A stretch of 64,000 bases of DNA from Phocaeicola sartorii JCM 17136 = DSM 21941 (GCF_000614185.1 NZ_BAKM01000004.1:110241-174240); one strand, 5' to 3'. Numbered from the stretch's first letter, positions 1 to 10,878 are shown. Program-made: numbers and translations. Notes: a model not told the origin generated them from the letters alone.

Positions 1-1159
1 ATTCGAACGTTTCTACCAAGTGGAAAACGATCATCCGGGAAGCGGTATCGGACTGTCCCTGGTACAAAAATTGGTAGAACTCCATCACGGACATCTGGAA
101 CTGGAAAGTGTAGAACATGAAGGAAGCTGCTTCTCCATCTATCTGCCCAAAGACAAAGAAGCCTACAAGCCCGAAGAACTGGCCCAAACGGATACGGAAA
201 AACAACTGTATTCCACCAATGTAAAAGACATGTATATCGTTGACACGGAAGAAGAGAAAGAAGGCACTGAACAGCAGCCGGGAGAGGCCGGGGCGTCAGC
301 ATCCGAAGGAAAGCGCAAGAAGGAAACCATCCTGATTGTGGAGGACAACACCGAGATACAACAATACCTGAGTGAAGAACTCTCCAAATCCTTCATCACC
401 CTGGAAGCCGGCAACGGAGAGGAGGCACTGGAAGTAGTGAAAGAAAACGAAATAGATTTGATTATCACCGATGTGATGATGCCGGTCATGGATGGCATCA
501 AGTTATGCCGCAGCATCAAGCAGAATCTCAAGACCTGTCATATACCGGTTATCATCCTGTCTGCCAAATCGGAACTGAGCGACCAGTTGGAGGGATTGCA
601 GGTAGGAGCGGACGACTATATTCCCAAACCTTTCTCATTGGCGCTGATTGTAACCAAGATAAAAAATATTCTGCGCACCCATTATCGTTCGATAGAACAC
701 TACTCTAATTCACTGGAAATAGAGCCGGAGAAAATCGCCTTGAACCCATTGGATGAAGAGTTCCTGACGAAAGCGGTAAGTATCGTGGAAAAACACATGG
801 ACAACATCGAATTCTCTACCGACGAATTTGCCCGTGAACTGTATATGAGCCGCTCGTCCCTGCACATGAAAATGAAAGCGGTAACCGGAGAGTCCACCGC
901 GGAATTTATCAGGAAGATACGTTTCAACCAGGCATGCAAATTGCTGAAGGAAGGACGATATAACGTGGCGGAAATCAGTCTGATGGTAGGATTCAACACC
1001 CCCTCTTATTTCGCCACCTGTTTTAAGAAATATGTAGCTGTCTCCCCTCAGAATACATCAAAAACGGAGGGAAACAACAAATTTAAAACTCCTTTCAACA
1101 GAATTGGCATCCTTCATACCGGCTTGAAAGTTCTTTCAACATACCGAAATAAAGATTAG
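1..1159 (+). CDS. Hybrid two-component system regulator (HTCS), C-terminal part
   Basis: This is the 3' part of a Bacteroides hybrid two-component regulator, an inner-membrane sensor that controls polysaccharide-utilisation genes; the 5' end lies outside the window. The frame is open from base 2. In order it shows the end of the HATPase domain (ERFYQVEN, then GSGIGLSLV), a receiver domain with the phospho-acceptor Asp in IITDVMMPVMDG, and an AraC-type HTH pair. After FKKYVAVSP the expected ending is SEYIK; it is present in another frame (PSEYIKNGGKQQI, stop at 1084-1086). One C therefore seems to be missing from the C-run near 1044-1048, and the 24-residue tail before the stop at 1159 is probably an artefact. 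It lies 5' of a GH88 gene, so glycan control is likely. Confidence 0.9.
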   Translation, partial: FERFYQVENDHPGSGIGLSLVQKLVELHHGHLELESVEHEGSCFSIYLPKDKEAYKPEELAQTDTEKQLYSTNVKDMYIVDTEEEKEGTEQQPGEAGASASEGKRKKETILIVEDNTEIQQYLSEELSKSFITLEAGNGEEALEVVKENEIDLIITDVMMPVMDGIKLCRSIKQNLKTCHIPVIILSAKSELSDQLEGLQVGADDYIPKPFSLALIVTKIKNILRTHYRSIEHYSNSLEIEPEKIALNPLDEEFLTKAVSIVEKHMDNIEFSTDEFARELYMSRSSLHMKMKAVTGESTAEFIRKIRFNQACKLLKEGRYNVAEISLMVGFNTPSYFATCFKKYVAVSPQNTSKTEGNNKFKTPFNRIGILHTGLKVLSTYRNKD

Positions 1160-1171
1160 CAGGCTTACTCT

Positions 1172-1179
1172 TACCTTTG
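1172..1179 (+). promoter_or_regulatory. Bacteroides -7 promoter element of the GH88 gene
   Basis: TACCTTTG matches the Bacteroides -7 consensus TAnnTTTG and lies 36 bases upstream of the GH88 start codon. No convincing -33 TTTG was seen at the usual distance, which fits a promoter needing an activator such as the adjacent HTCS. Consensus match only. Confidence 0.55.
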
Positions 1180-1215
1180 CGTCAAGAATAAGTCACGCTA
1201 ACTTTATAAAATAGT

Positions 1216-2471
1216 ATGAAAAAAGTTTTCTTCTTAGCCATATCCGCCATCATCGGACTGGCTTCTTGCAAAAACAATGCGCCTCAACAAGAGGCATGGG
1301 TAAACAACGCGCTGGATATAGCATCGTATCAGTTAAAGACGACCGCTTCCGAAATAGCGGATTCCGCCAAACTGCCCCGCTCCATCTGGACCGGATATAC
1401 AACAGACTTTTTGGTCAGCCAGCTGGAAAGAGACGCCAAATCCTTTCAGAACTCCCTTTGGGCCAATCCTTCGGCCGACAAACTGGGCCAACGCCGTCTG
1501 TGTGGCATCTACGACTGGACCAGCGGGTTCTTCCCCGGCAGCCTGTGGTATCTTTATGAACTGACAGGCGACAACGAGTTGAAAGAACAAGCCATAAAAT
1601 ATACCAATCTGCTGAACCCCGTCAGATATTACAAGGACACCCACGATTTGGGATTCATGATCAATTGCAGCTATGGCAACGCCCTCCGCCTTGCGCCCAA
1701 TGATACCATCAAAAATGTATTGATAGAAACTGCCGACAACCTCTGCCTGCGCTTCGATCCTAAAATAGGCTGCATCCGTTCATGGGATTTCGGACATTGG
1801 AACTTCCCGGTCATCATTGACAACATGATGAATCTGGACCTGCTCTTCAGTGCCAGCAAGCTCACCGGTGACAACAAATACCGGGAGGTAGCCATCACCC
1901 ATGCCCAGACCACCCTGAAACATCACTTCCGTCCCGACTATACCTCTTATCATGTAGTGAGCTACCATAACGACGGAACTGTAGAAAGCCAGGGTACCCA
2001 TCAGGGAAAGAACGATGCTTCCGCCTGGTCGCGCGGACAAGGATGGGCCGTATATGGATACACCGCTTGTTACCGTGAAACCCAAGATACACTTTTCCTG
2101 CAACAGGCTGTGAGCATCGCCAATATGATTATGGAACGCGTAAAGACCGAAGACCTAATTCCTTACTGGGATTTCGATGCTCCGGCTGGTAAAGACACCC
2201 CCCGCGACGCCTCCGCCGCCTGCGTCACCGCTTCCGCTCTGCTAGAGCTCAGCACGCTGGTTCCGGACGGGCAGAAATATTTTGACTATGCCGAACAACA
2301 ACTGAAAAGTTTGTCCGGTAAAGGTATCTGGCAGACAAAGGCAAGAATCAAGGATACATACTGGAACATTCCACCGGTTCGCTGCCTCACGGTTCCGAAA
2401 TAGATACTCCTCTGAATTATGCCGATTATTATTATTTGGAGGCAATGAAAAGATATGTGGATTTAAGATAG
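1216..2471 (+). CDS. Unsaturated glucuronyl hydrolase, GH88 lipoprotein (frameshifted near 3' end)
   Basis: GH88 enzymes hydrolyse the unsaturated uronic acid left at the non-reducing end by polysaccharide lyases acting on glycosaminoglycans or similar glycans. The N-terminus is a lipoprotein signal (LASC at about residues 15-18), so it is exported and lipid-anchored. Family features are YDWTSGFFPGSLWYLYE, GFMINCSYGNALRL, and the SRGQGWAVYG block. The uninterrupted frame stops at 2403 with an atypical tail after WQTKAR. In the next frame the expected ending is present (NQGYILEHSTGSLPHGSE, then DTPLNYADYYYLEAMKRY), ending at 2471. Adding one A near 2346 restores a normal-length protein. It lies between two HTCS genes, consistent with a glycan-degradation locus. 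Confidence 0.9.
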
Positions 2472-2541
2472 GTAAAAGGTTGTTTTAGACATTAGTCCTC
2501 AGAGGTTAGTTTTAAACTTCTGTTTTCAGTTTAACACTGTA

Positions 2542-2580
2542 AGCCGGTAGAGTTGCCAAAGAATACTCTATCGGCTTTTT
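2542..2580. terminator. Rho-independent terminator after GH88
   Basis: The 12-base arm AGCCGGTAGAGT (2542-2553) pairs with ACTCTATCGGCT (2565-2576), with one G-T mismatch, followed by T5. It lies between the convergent GH88 and HTCS genes. Confidence 0.8.
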
Positions 2581-2600
2581 ATCTGTCTCCCATATCTCCT

Positions 2601-5600
2601 CTACGTCTTCAGCCCCTCTTTCTCTTTTCCACGCAGATAAACAGAAGGAGACACGCCATACTGTGTCTTGAAACAACGGCTAAAATAAAGCGGATCACTG
2701 ATACCTACTTTATAAGATACTTCGCTCACATTATAATTACCTTCCAACAATAATTCCGCCGCTTTCTTCAGACGAATAATACGGAAATATTCATTAGGAG
2801 TATGCCCTGTCAAACCACGAACTTTCTTAGAGAATACAGTACGCCCCAATTTCATCCGGGCAGCAAAGTCTTCCATCGTAAATTCCGGATTTCCCAACTC
2901 CTGCTCTATAATAGCCTGCAATTTATCAAGGAACTGTTTATCTTTATCAGAAGTATAAATAGCCGGTCGCTCTATACTGGGATCATTCACATATTTCTCA
3001 CGTAACTTTTCACGCTGGTCAATCAATTGAACCATCCGTGCCAAAAGCAATTTTAAGCTGAACGGTTTGGTTACATACGCATCCGCCCCACTTTCCACTC
3101 CTTCCAATTTATTTTCGGTAGTTCCCATAGCTGTCAGTAGAATGATCGGAATATGACTGGTACTGAATTCATTTTTTAACTTACGGGTTACTTCATACCC
3201 ATTCATTCCCGGCATCAGGACATCACATATTATCAGATCAGCATCATAAGTCCGTGCACGTTCAAAACCCGCCACACCATCAGCCTCGGCTACCACCTCA
3301 AAATAAACAGATATTTCTTTCTTCAAAAATTCACGAATGTCAGTATCGTCTTCAATGATCAATATCTTTTTCTTGTTTAAAGGAGCCACCATCTGTTCTT
3401 CTTTTACGAGACGGCACGGAATGCCTTCGTCTGTATGATCCGTTTCTTCCATTAAGACTGTAGAGATCAAAAAATCTTTTGACTCATATACAGAACTATC
3501 CAATGGCAAAGTGACTGTAAAAACAGAACCCTGCCCTTCATTCTCCGCATATTCAATGCTTCCTTTATGCACATTTACAAGTTCGTGAGTCAAATGCAAC
3601 CCGATTCCCATACTATCACCGGAGAAACTACTTTGCATAAATCGAGAAAAAAGTTGCCCACGTTTCTCTAAAGGAATACCAATACCGGTGTCTGACACGG
3701 AAATGATCATTTTTTTGTTTCTTCTTCCACATCTACCGAACAAACTATTTTCCCGCCCTCCGGTGTGTACTTAAATGCATTGGACAGAAGATTATAAACT
3801 ATCTTATCCAGTTTACCCTTATCAACAAACATAGGATAAGAACTGACAGAAGGAATAAATCTAAATTCCATTTCTTTAGATTCCGCCGTTTCCTTAAAAC
3901 TCAGAAATATATCGTAAAGGAAAACGATAACATCTGTTTCTTCTAATGAAAGAACCAGCTTATTATTCTGCATTTTTCTGAATTCCAGCAGTTGATTGAT
4001 TAATCTGAGCATTCGCTGCGTACTTCTGTCCATTACTTTTATAGGATAAGCCAATTCTTTAGAAACCCTGCCCATAGTCTCTATTTTCTCCAAGGCTCCC
4101 TGTATCAACGTCAACGGAGTACGAAACTCATGAGAGATATTGGTAAAAAAGACCAATTTATATTCCGTCAACTGTTTTTCCAGTTGGATACGGTTCCGCA
4201 AGGTAGCAAACTTATGGATTAGTCTGAACGTAATATACATTGCCATACAAATCAGAATCACATAAATAGCAAAGGCCCAACCCGTTTTCCAAAAAGGCGG
4301 AGTAATAACAATCTGCAATACGGTTTCATCTTTCCCCCATACACCGGAAGCACTGGATGCTTTTACATGTAACTGATAAGTACCCGGCAACAAATTTTTA
4401 TAAGCTGCAAAATTCAAGGAAGAAGGAACTCCCCAATCTTTATCGTATGGAGCTAGCTTATAAATATACTTGGCATCATTTGCCATAGAATAGTCAAAAG
4501 TAGAGAAGTCTATACTGAATGAATTCTGATAATATTTCAGTTCTATTCTATCTGTATAACTTAACGCTTCCGCCAAAGGAGAATCAACATCTCCGGGACG
4601 AACGGAAATTCCATTTATTTTTAAGTCTGTGAGAACTACCGGAGAAACGACATGCTGTGGCATGACTTTTTCAGGATCGACCACAACCAAACCATGATTC
4701 GTTCCAAACAGCAAATGTCCGTTTTTCATAACGCAGGCACTACTCTCCAAATAGACATTGCCGGGCATTATAGCTGAAAAAAAGAAATTATCAAAAGTCT
4801 CCGTATCCGGATCAAACCGGGACATCCCATATTCGGTACCCAGCCAGATTTTTCCATCTCTATCTTCTATGATTGACTGGACTACATTATTTACCAACCC
4901 ATCATCCTCATCATAATGCCGGAATTCCAACTGATCATAAGTTTGTCCTGACTGGCAGACAGAAAAGCCTCTACCTGTAGTTCCAATCCACATACGGCCT
5001 TTGCTGTCACAGAAAATGTTACGAATTTCATTGCTACGTATTTTCCCATTATCCAAGTTATAAACGTAATACTGCCGCGAATCATTCAACAAAGAATCCG
5101 GATGGAATACATAAATACCATTATTAGTTCCTACCCACATCCAATGATTCCGGTCAGCAGTAATAGTACGAACCTCTTGCTCTCCAAAACTCCCCTTCAA
5201 AAAATGATGAAACACGAAATCGTTTTTCTGATAAACAGCCAAATCGAGTCCTCCCCCGAACGTTCCAATCCACATTCTATCCCGGTAGTCCCTATAGATA
5301 TCATAAATATGATTATGTGCAAGTGAATTCACATCATCAGCCCGATGCACATACCATCTATCGCCTATACACAATCCATCCCCACGGGTTCCCATCCATA
5401 CTTGCCCTTTGTCATCCTCTTCGAGAGCAAAAACACTAAGATGATAATAATTTCTTTGCAATAAATCCAAGTGACAGTCATAAGCAAACAATCCCCCCCG
5501 ACGATTTCCTACCTGCACGTCTCCATTCTCCATACACGTAACCATACGGATGGTATTGGAACGATCCACCAATTTCTCATTTTCAGGATAAATATAAGTT

Positions 5601-6859
5601 GCCCCATCATTTAGCACTGACAATAAAGCGATGCCGGAATATTCTGATCCCAACCAGATATTACCGGTTCTGTCGCCCATAGCATATAAAAGAAAATCAG
5701 AATTCACCCGATTGAACTCATCCACATGATAAGAGTAATGGGTCATCTCCTCCTTTTGAGAATCATAAACAAATAAACCATTACCATAAGTGGAGATCCA
5801 TATCAGTCCACGTGAAACATCCTGTATGATATGATAACGTTCATCTCCTATCAACTTAACTTTTTCATCAGACATTAATCTAAAAATCCGGACGGCACGT
5901 GTCCGAACATCAATATAATGCACAAGACCGGTACCATTGGAAATCCACAGATTATTCAAATTATCCTTTTCACATTTTCCTAAACGGATATCAAGCGAAG
6001 CATCATGAATCAGTCTTTTCTCAGACATGCTAAACACCTCCCCACTCGGGAGTAAAAAACACCCAATCGTTCTGTAAGCGACAGGACTCATAGGTATTAA
6101 AAGCAGAAAGTTTCCACGGCAACCGGGCTGTCAAAGACAAATTCTCACCTGAAGACTTTTCATAAATACCTCCATCAGAGGTTACAAAAAAAATCTTGTG
6201 ACGAAAAGACATCGCCCCCACAAAAGACAAACCATCTTGAACAACCCGGGTCTGCCCCTCTTCCGTCACCTGAAACAAGCCTAGCTGAGTACAAATCCAA
6301 ATCACTCCCTGTTCATCCTCATAAACGAATTCACTGCATTAGTTAACAATTTCCCATTTTCCTTTGTAAAAGATACAGAAGAGTGAATTCCATCCTTACA
6401 GACTATTTTACGACATCCACTTTGATGATGCCACAGCCAGATATCCCCGCCAGCAGTCTCCAATATTTTATTGTAAGGCCTCCTATATTCCCCACACCCT
6501 GTAAAATCAACAAAACAATCATGTTTCAAATCGTAACAACTCATTAATTCCGGGGCAGTGATAAACCATAAGAAACCATTCCGATCTTCTTGTATCTTCT
6601 TTACATGATGATTTGCCAAAGAAATTTTATCGCCTGATTCCGGACGGAATGTCACAAACGAATGGCCGTCATAACGGCTCAGCCCATCCAATGTCCCCAT
6701 CCAAATAAACCCTTTGCTGTCTTGGAACAGATAACGTACCGAATTATTCGCCAATCCGTCGCTAGTCGTGATAAAAGTAGGATGTACATCTACCGATGCA
6801 TGCATTTCCCAACCTATACACACAAAAACGACCCATAACAGACAAATATATGTTTTCAT
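2601..6859 (-). CDS. Hybrid two-component system regulator (HTCS), complete but frameshifted
   Basis: A single HTCS of about 1,400 residues is spread over four consecutive frames (6859-6302, 6305-6030, 6091-3707, 3743-2601). Order: signal peptide; beta-propeller repeats of the Reg_prop type (GFIWMGTLDGLSRYDG, GRMWIGTTGRGFSV and others); a Y_Y_Y domain (KYIYKLAPYDKDW); a transmembrane segment; histidine kinase with H-box NISHEFRTPLTLIQGALE; HATPase (VSDTGIGIP, MGIGLHLT); receiver (DADLIICDVLMPGMNG); AraC HTH ending YFSRCFKTQYGVSPSVYLR. Joins near 6310, 6060 and 3725 each restore consensus sequence, for example EEETKKMIISVSDTGIG at the last. It would sense an oligosaccharide in the periplasm and bind DNA through the AraC domain. 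Its target is probably the neighbouring glycan locus. Confidence 0.9.
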
Positions 6860-7328
6860 ACAATTTCAATCAGATTCATACCAGGCATTAAAATATATGA
6901 CGTACATCATTTTCCCGACATACGCCATATTGACAAAGATAGGAAAACTCGCTCACATACGGATGGATTTCGCAGGAATAATGCAAACCGTTGGAATAAA
7001 AGGGAGATATGTAGGTTTTACCTATATTCGTCCATTATATGGTTTTGACCTGTTTTGGAGGAGTTAGGAAAATAAATTGCTACTTATCCGTTGCCTGTTC
7101 AAGGTCGAAAACAATATTGGAAAAAGGTCTATGCACTGCCACTGACATCACCGTAAAGAACGCTGTTTCACTCATATTTTGCGAGTACAAAGTTAATGCT
7201 TTTTTTGCTAAAGGGAGAAAATACAGGTTCTGAATGTTACGCATGGAGCTTCTTTCCATATTCCGCTATATTCGTCATGCCGTTCATTTGCTCGATATCC
7301 GGTAATTTTGCAAACAAAGTAAAAAGCT
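6860..7328. other. Intergenic region, probable host/ICE junction
   Basis: 469 bases without a credible gene lie between the 5' end of the chromosomal HTCS and the first ICE integrase. The left attachment site should be here. A match to the IntDOT core pattern GTANNTTTGC (GTAATTTTGC, 7302-7311) lies 18 bases before the integrase start, but that pattern also resembles the Bacteroides -7 promoter box, so it may simply be the integrase promoter. No tRNA gene is visible. Confidence 0.45.
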
Positions 7329-8552
7329 ATGGATCAAGCGAATGTAAAGGTGTCGTTCTACCTCAAAAAGAGCGAGGCGGATGCCGATGGTATGTGTCCT
7401 GTAATGGCAAGGCTGAACATCGGCAAGTATTCTGAAGCGGCTTTCAGCCTGAAACTCCGTGTGCCGCAGGCAATATGGAGTTCGGGGCGTGCTTCAGGCA
7501 AAAGTGTGAAGGCGAAGGAAATCAACAACCGGCTGGATGAAATCCGTGCGATGGCATTGGGAATCTATGCTGAACTGTCGGTTGTTCGTGACAGTGTGAC
7601 TGCGGATGATGTCAAAAGTCTGCTGCTGGGTATGGCTGGTGAACAGACAACGTTATTGAGCTACTTCCGCACGTTTATTGAGAACTTCGCGAAGCGCGTG
7701 GGTGTAAACCGGACCGAAGGCAGTTTGAGAAGCTATCGGAACGCCTACAACCATGTGGAAAGGTTCATGCGGGAAAAGTACAACTTGTCGGATATCCCGT
7801 TTTCGGCATTGACCCTCTCCTTCATACAGGATTACGATTCGCACCTTCGGACGGATTGCCGCCTCTCTCCGGGAACGATTATCAACCTGACCGTGCAGTT
7901 GAAAATCATCGTTGGTGAAGCCGTGGCGGACGGCATCATCACCACCTACCCGTTTACCGGCTATGAACCCGTGCGCCCGAAACAGAAACGGAGGTATCTC
8001 ACATCCGAGGAACTGCAACGGCTTATGACCATGCCTCTTCACAGACCGAACCTTTATCTCACACGGGATTTGTTCCTATTCTCATGCTACACCGGCATCC
8101 CGTACAGTGATATGCGGCTTCTGTCGAAAGAGCATTTGTCACTTGCCGATGACGGCACATGGTGGATCAGAAGCTCGCGCCGGAAAACCGGAGTCGAGTT
8201 TGAAATCCCCCTGCTGGACCTGCCGTTACATGTCATGGAGAAATACAGGGACACAGCACCGGACGGGAAACTGCTACCCATGTATTCCAACAGCACGATG
8301 AACCTTAACTTAAAACGTATCGCAAAACTCTGTGACATAGACTGTCCGCTGGTTTTTCATGCCGGCCGCCATACCTATGCAACCGAAATCACGCTCGGAC
8401 ATGGGGTTCCGCTTGAAACGGTCAGCAAGATGTTGGGACACGCCCGGATTGAGACGACCCAAATTTACGCCAAAGTAACTGATGACAAGATAAATGCAGA
8501 CACGCGGATATTGAACGAGAGAATAGCAGAACGTTTCTCCGTGGTTATTTGA
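7329..8552 (+). CDS. Tyrosine recombinase / ICE integrase (first of two)
   Basis: A 407-residue tyrosine recombinase of the Bacteroides phage-integrase SAM-like type, expected to cut and join att sites of the element. It has an N-terminal arm-binding region (residues 1-100), a SAM-like core-binding domain (about 105-210) and a catalytic domain (about 215-400). Visible catalytic pieces are HAGRHTYAT, LGHARIETTQIYAKV (nucleophile Tyr in IYAKV) and the Lys-containing strand SRRKTGVEFEIPL. The usual first-Arg motif (TGLRxSE) reads TGIPYSDMRLL, so the first catalytic Arg is displaced or missing, as in IntDOT-type integrases. It is followed after 22 bases by a second recombinase in the same direction, so the two are probably co-transcribed. 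Confidence 0.92.
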   Translation: MDQANVKVSFYLKKSEADADGMCPVMARLNIGKYSEAAFSLKLRVPQAIWSSGRASGKSVKAKEINNRLDEIRAMALGIYAELSVVRDSVTADDVKSLLLGMAGEQTTLLSYFRTFIENFAKRVGVNRTEGSLRSYRNAYNHVERFMREKYNLSDIPFSALTLSFIQDYDSHLRTDCRLSPGTIINLTVQLKIIVGEAVADGIITTYPFTGYEPVRPKQKRRYLTSEELQRLMTMPLHRPNLYLTRDLFLFSCYTGIPYSDMRLLSKEHLSLADDGTWWIRSSRRKTGVEFEIPLLDLPLHVMEKYRDTAPDGKLLPMYSNSTMNLNLKRIAKLCDIDCPLVFHAGRHTYATEITLGHGVPLETVSKMLGHARIETTQIYAKVTDDKINADTRILNERIAERFSVVI

Positions 8553-8574
8553 CAAACGATAAAAAGCCAACGAC

Positions 8575-9882
8575 ATGAAAAAGAAAAGTGAACATACAGA
8601 CAATACTATCAGACATCGCAGCACATTCGCGATACTGTTCTATATCAACCGTACCAAGATGCGCAAGGACGGGACGTGCCAGTTGCTGTGTAAGGTGAGC
8701 ATCGATGCCGAATGGGAACAGATTGGCACGAAGGTATCCGTCAATCCCGACATCTGGAATCCGGAAAAAGGCCGTGCCAACGGACGCAGTGCGAATGCGG
8801 TGATAGTGAACCGTGCCATAGACGAATTGACGGAGGAGATTACCGGACATTACAACCGGATTAAGAACAGCCTGGGATTCATCACGGCGGAACTGGTGAA
8901 GAACGCCGTAATGGGTGTCGGGCTGAAACCGCTTACCCTGCTGGCTCTCTTCCGGGAACATAACGAAGATTTCAGAAGACGTGTTGGGCTGGATCGCATC
9001 AAGGAAACGCTTGATTCTTACTTGAGATCGTACAAGCACCTTTCCGCTTTCATCAAGGATAAGAAAGGCGTGGAAGATGTCACGCTACGTAGCCTTGACA
9101 AGAATTTCTATGATGATTTTGAACTGTTCCTTTGCAAGGACTGCCACATGATGCCCAAGACCGTGCATGAGCATCTGTACCGCCTGAAAAAGATGACCAA
9201 ACTGGCAGTCAGCCAGGGAACGCTCCGCCGTGACCCGTACTGCCGTCTCCACCCTGCGTTGCCACAACGGAAGAGCCGCCACATGAAGCTGGAAGACCTC
9301 AAGAAACTCATGGAGACTCCCGTGGAGAAACCTCAACTGCAATTCGTGAGGGACATGTTTTTGTTTTCGACCTTTACCGGACTGGCTTACGCGGACTTGA
9401 AAAGGTTGAAGACGAGTGATATCACACAATCCGAAGACGGTGCGTGGTGGATTCACATACGCCGTCAAAAGACAGACACGCTTTCATCCGTCCGCCTGTT
9501 GGATATTCCATTACGAATCATTGAAAAATACCGGAACCAGCAACAAGGGGATAATGTGTTCAATGTTTACCGCCGTGGCTATTTTATCCTGCTGACGCGG
9601 GAACTGGGAAAGGTGTACGGTTTTGATTTGACCTTCCACCAGGCCCGCCATAATTTCGGAACCCATGTCACACTTTCACTCGGAGTCCCGATAGAAACGG
9701 TCAGCCGCATGATGGGACACATGTCGATTTCTACAACGCAACTTTACGCGCAGGTGACGGATAAAAAAGTGGACGAGGATATGAAAATTTTGAAAGCAAG
9801 CGGTTTCTGTGGTACGACTGAACTTTGCGAGGAGGATTTCACCACCCGGAAAGGCAGAAAAAGGACACCCCACGCTATCTGA
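8575..9882 (+). CDS. Tyrosine recombinase / ICE integrase (second of two)
   Basis: A 435-residue tyrosine recombinase with the same architecture as its upstream neighbour but clearly diverged. Catalytic region: TGLAYADLKRL (no Arg at the usual first position), HIRRQKTDTLSSVRLLDIP (beta-hairpin Lys), HQARHNFGTHVTLSLGVP, MMGHMSISTTQLYAQV (nucleophile Tyr). It runs co-directionally with the 7329 gene and a strong hairpin follows the stop. Two tandem recombinases occur in several Bacteroidales elements; which one drives excision cannot be decided from sequence. The last 20 or so residues (TTRKGRKRTPHAI) are basic and unlike a typical end, so the exact C-terminus is uncertain. Confidence 0.92.
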   Translation: MKKKSEHTDNTIRHRSTFAILFYINRTKMRKDGTCQLLCKVSIDAEWEQIGTKVSVNPDIWNPEKGRANGRSANAVIVNRAIDELTEEITGHYNRIKNSLGFITAELVKNAVMGVGLKPLTLLALFREHNEDFRRRVGLDRIKETLDSYLRSYKHLSAFIKDKKGVEDVTLRSLDKNFYDDFELFLCKDCHMMPKTVHEHLYRLKKMTKLAVSQGTLRRDPYCRLHPALPQRKSRHMKLEDLKKLMETPVEKPQLQFVRDMFLFSTFTGLAYADLKRLKTSDITQSEDGAWWIHIRRQKTDTLSSVRLLDIPLRIIEKYRNQQQGDNVFNVYRRGYFILLTRELGKVYGFDLTFHQARHNFGTHVTLSLGVPIETVSRMMGHMSISTTQLYAQVTDKKVDEDMKILKASGFCGTTELCEEDFTTRKGRKRTPHAI

Positions 9883-9890
9883 AAATCAAG

Positions 9891-9936
9891 AACGGAGAAA
9901 CGCATGTCCCTATGAACGAGCCGTTTCTCCGTTTTG
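9891..9936. terminator. Bidirectional terminator between integrase and excisionase-like genes
   Basis: The perfect 12-base arms AACGGAGAAACG (9891-9902) and CGTTTCTCCGTT (9922-9933) are followed by TTTG. The hairpin lies between the convergent integrase gene and the HTH gene ending at 9942. Confidence 0.75.
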
Positions 9937-9941
9937 TCATG

Positions 9942-10253
9942 TCACACCCACCGCATATCTTCTTTGCACCGTTTGTAGGCATCCTCTAATATTTTAAGGA
10001 TGTCCGATTCCTTGTAGAGGGCCTTACCCTGTACAAGATAGTAAGGGACAACACCAAGTGTGCGGTATTCCTGCAATGTCCGTCTGCTGACCCTCAGAAT
10101 TTTGGATAGTTCCTCGTCCGTCAGGAAACGTTCGCCGTGGAATACGGATTTAGGGGTGTCCTCCATCGCTGCGATTAACCGCTCCATATTGTCAAGTCCC
10201 TGAAACAGGACATCGACACGCGGGTCTTTCCGTTCTAAAAAATGATAGCTCAT
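9942..10253 (-). CDS. Excisionase-like helix-turn-helix protein (third of three)
   Basis: 103 residues with a MerR/Xis-type winged helix (about residues 47-100): DEELSKILRVSRRTLQEYRTLGVVPYYLVQG, then a Lys-rich wing and a helix. Small proteins of this kind serve as recombination directionality factors or transcription activators in CTnDOT-family elements (Xis2c/Xis2d). The N-terminal helix (DVLFQGLDNMERLIAAMED) resembles those of the two upstream neighbours. The start overlaps the stop of the preceding gene by 4 bases (ATGA), so the three form one operon. Which of them matches Xis2c or Xis2d is not resolved. Confidence 0.8.
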   Translation of the reverse strand: MSYHFLERKDPRVDVLFQGLDNMERLIAAMEDTPKSVFHGERFLTDEELSKILRVSRRTLQEYRTLGVVPYYLVQGKALYKESDILKILEDAYKRCKEDMRWV

Positions 10254-10552
10254 AGTTCTCGTTTTAAGTGGTAGTAATTCGATTCCAATAGTTTGTGTAC
10301 GTCTTCGGTTTTGAAGAAAATCTTGTGCTTGATGCGTGAGTAAGGCAGGATACCCTTGTCACGGTACACCTGAAGCGTCTTTTTGGATATGCGCAATATC
10401 TCGCACACCTCCTGGTTGTCAAGCCACTTTTTTAAGCCGAGGTCTTCCACCGGACGGCACATACCCATTACCTTTTCCTCCAGTTTGCCGAAACGTACCC
10501 GAAGTTCATCGAACGTCTGTTTGTCGATACATACTATTTCCATACCAGTCAT
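10250..10552 (-). CDS. Excisionase-like helix-turn-helix protein (second of three)
   Basis: 100 residues. An N-terminal helix (RVRFGKLEEKVMGM) is followed by a Xis-like HTH, NQEVCEILRISKKTLQVYRD, with wing KGILPYSRIKHKIFFKTEDVHKL. It overlaps its neighbours by 4 bases on both sides. The likely role is DNA bending and directionality during ICE excision, or activation of transfer genes, inferred from family and position beside the integrases. No residues specific to one subfamily could be recognised. Confidence 0.8.
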   Translation of the reverse strand: MTGMEIVCIDKQTFDELRVRFGKLEEKVMGMCRPVEDLGLKKWLDNQEVCEILRISKKTLQVYRDKGILPYSRIKHKIFFKTEDVHKLLESNYYHLKREL

Positions 10553-10878
10553 TTTTTGAGTTGAACATCCATCCGGTTTTTCAGTTTCGGGGGCAACACC
10601 TTCCCTTTTTGGTTGAGGAACGCTTCCACTTCGGAGGCCTTGTAGTAAGTCCGTCCGTCAATCATGTAATAGGTGACATACTTCTTCTGGCGGTAACGTG
10701 CCAGCGTGCGTTTGGTGATGCCGAGCAATTGGCAAAGGTCATAGTTATCCAGAAGTGTGTCGCCTTCCAGACACTCTTTCAACTTGTTCATCCGCTCCAG
10801 GGTACGGTCGATTCTATCGAACCGTTCCATGATTTGCATGAGCATTATTTGGACACTTTCGCTGTTTATCTGTAGCAT
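10549..10878 (-). CDS. Excisionase-like helix-turn-helix protein (first of three)
   Basis: 109 residues. An N-terminal amphipathic helix (IMLMQIMERFDRIDRTLERM) is probably for oligomerisation; then comes the HTH YDLCQLLGITKRTLARYRQK, wing YVTYYMIDGRTYYK and a basic tail. It is the first gene of a three-gene overlapping operon transcribed towards the integrases. The three proteins share layout but not close sequence, which suggests old duplication. The role in excision or tra control is inferred from CTnDOT-type elements. Confidence 0.8.
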   Translation of the reverse strand: MLQINSESVQIMLMQIMERFDRIDRTLERMNKLKECLEGDTLLDNYDLCQLLGITKRTLARYRQKKYVTYYMIDGRTYYKASEVEAFLNQKGKVLPPKLKNRMDVQLKK

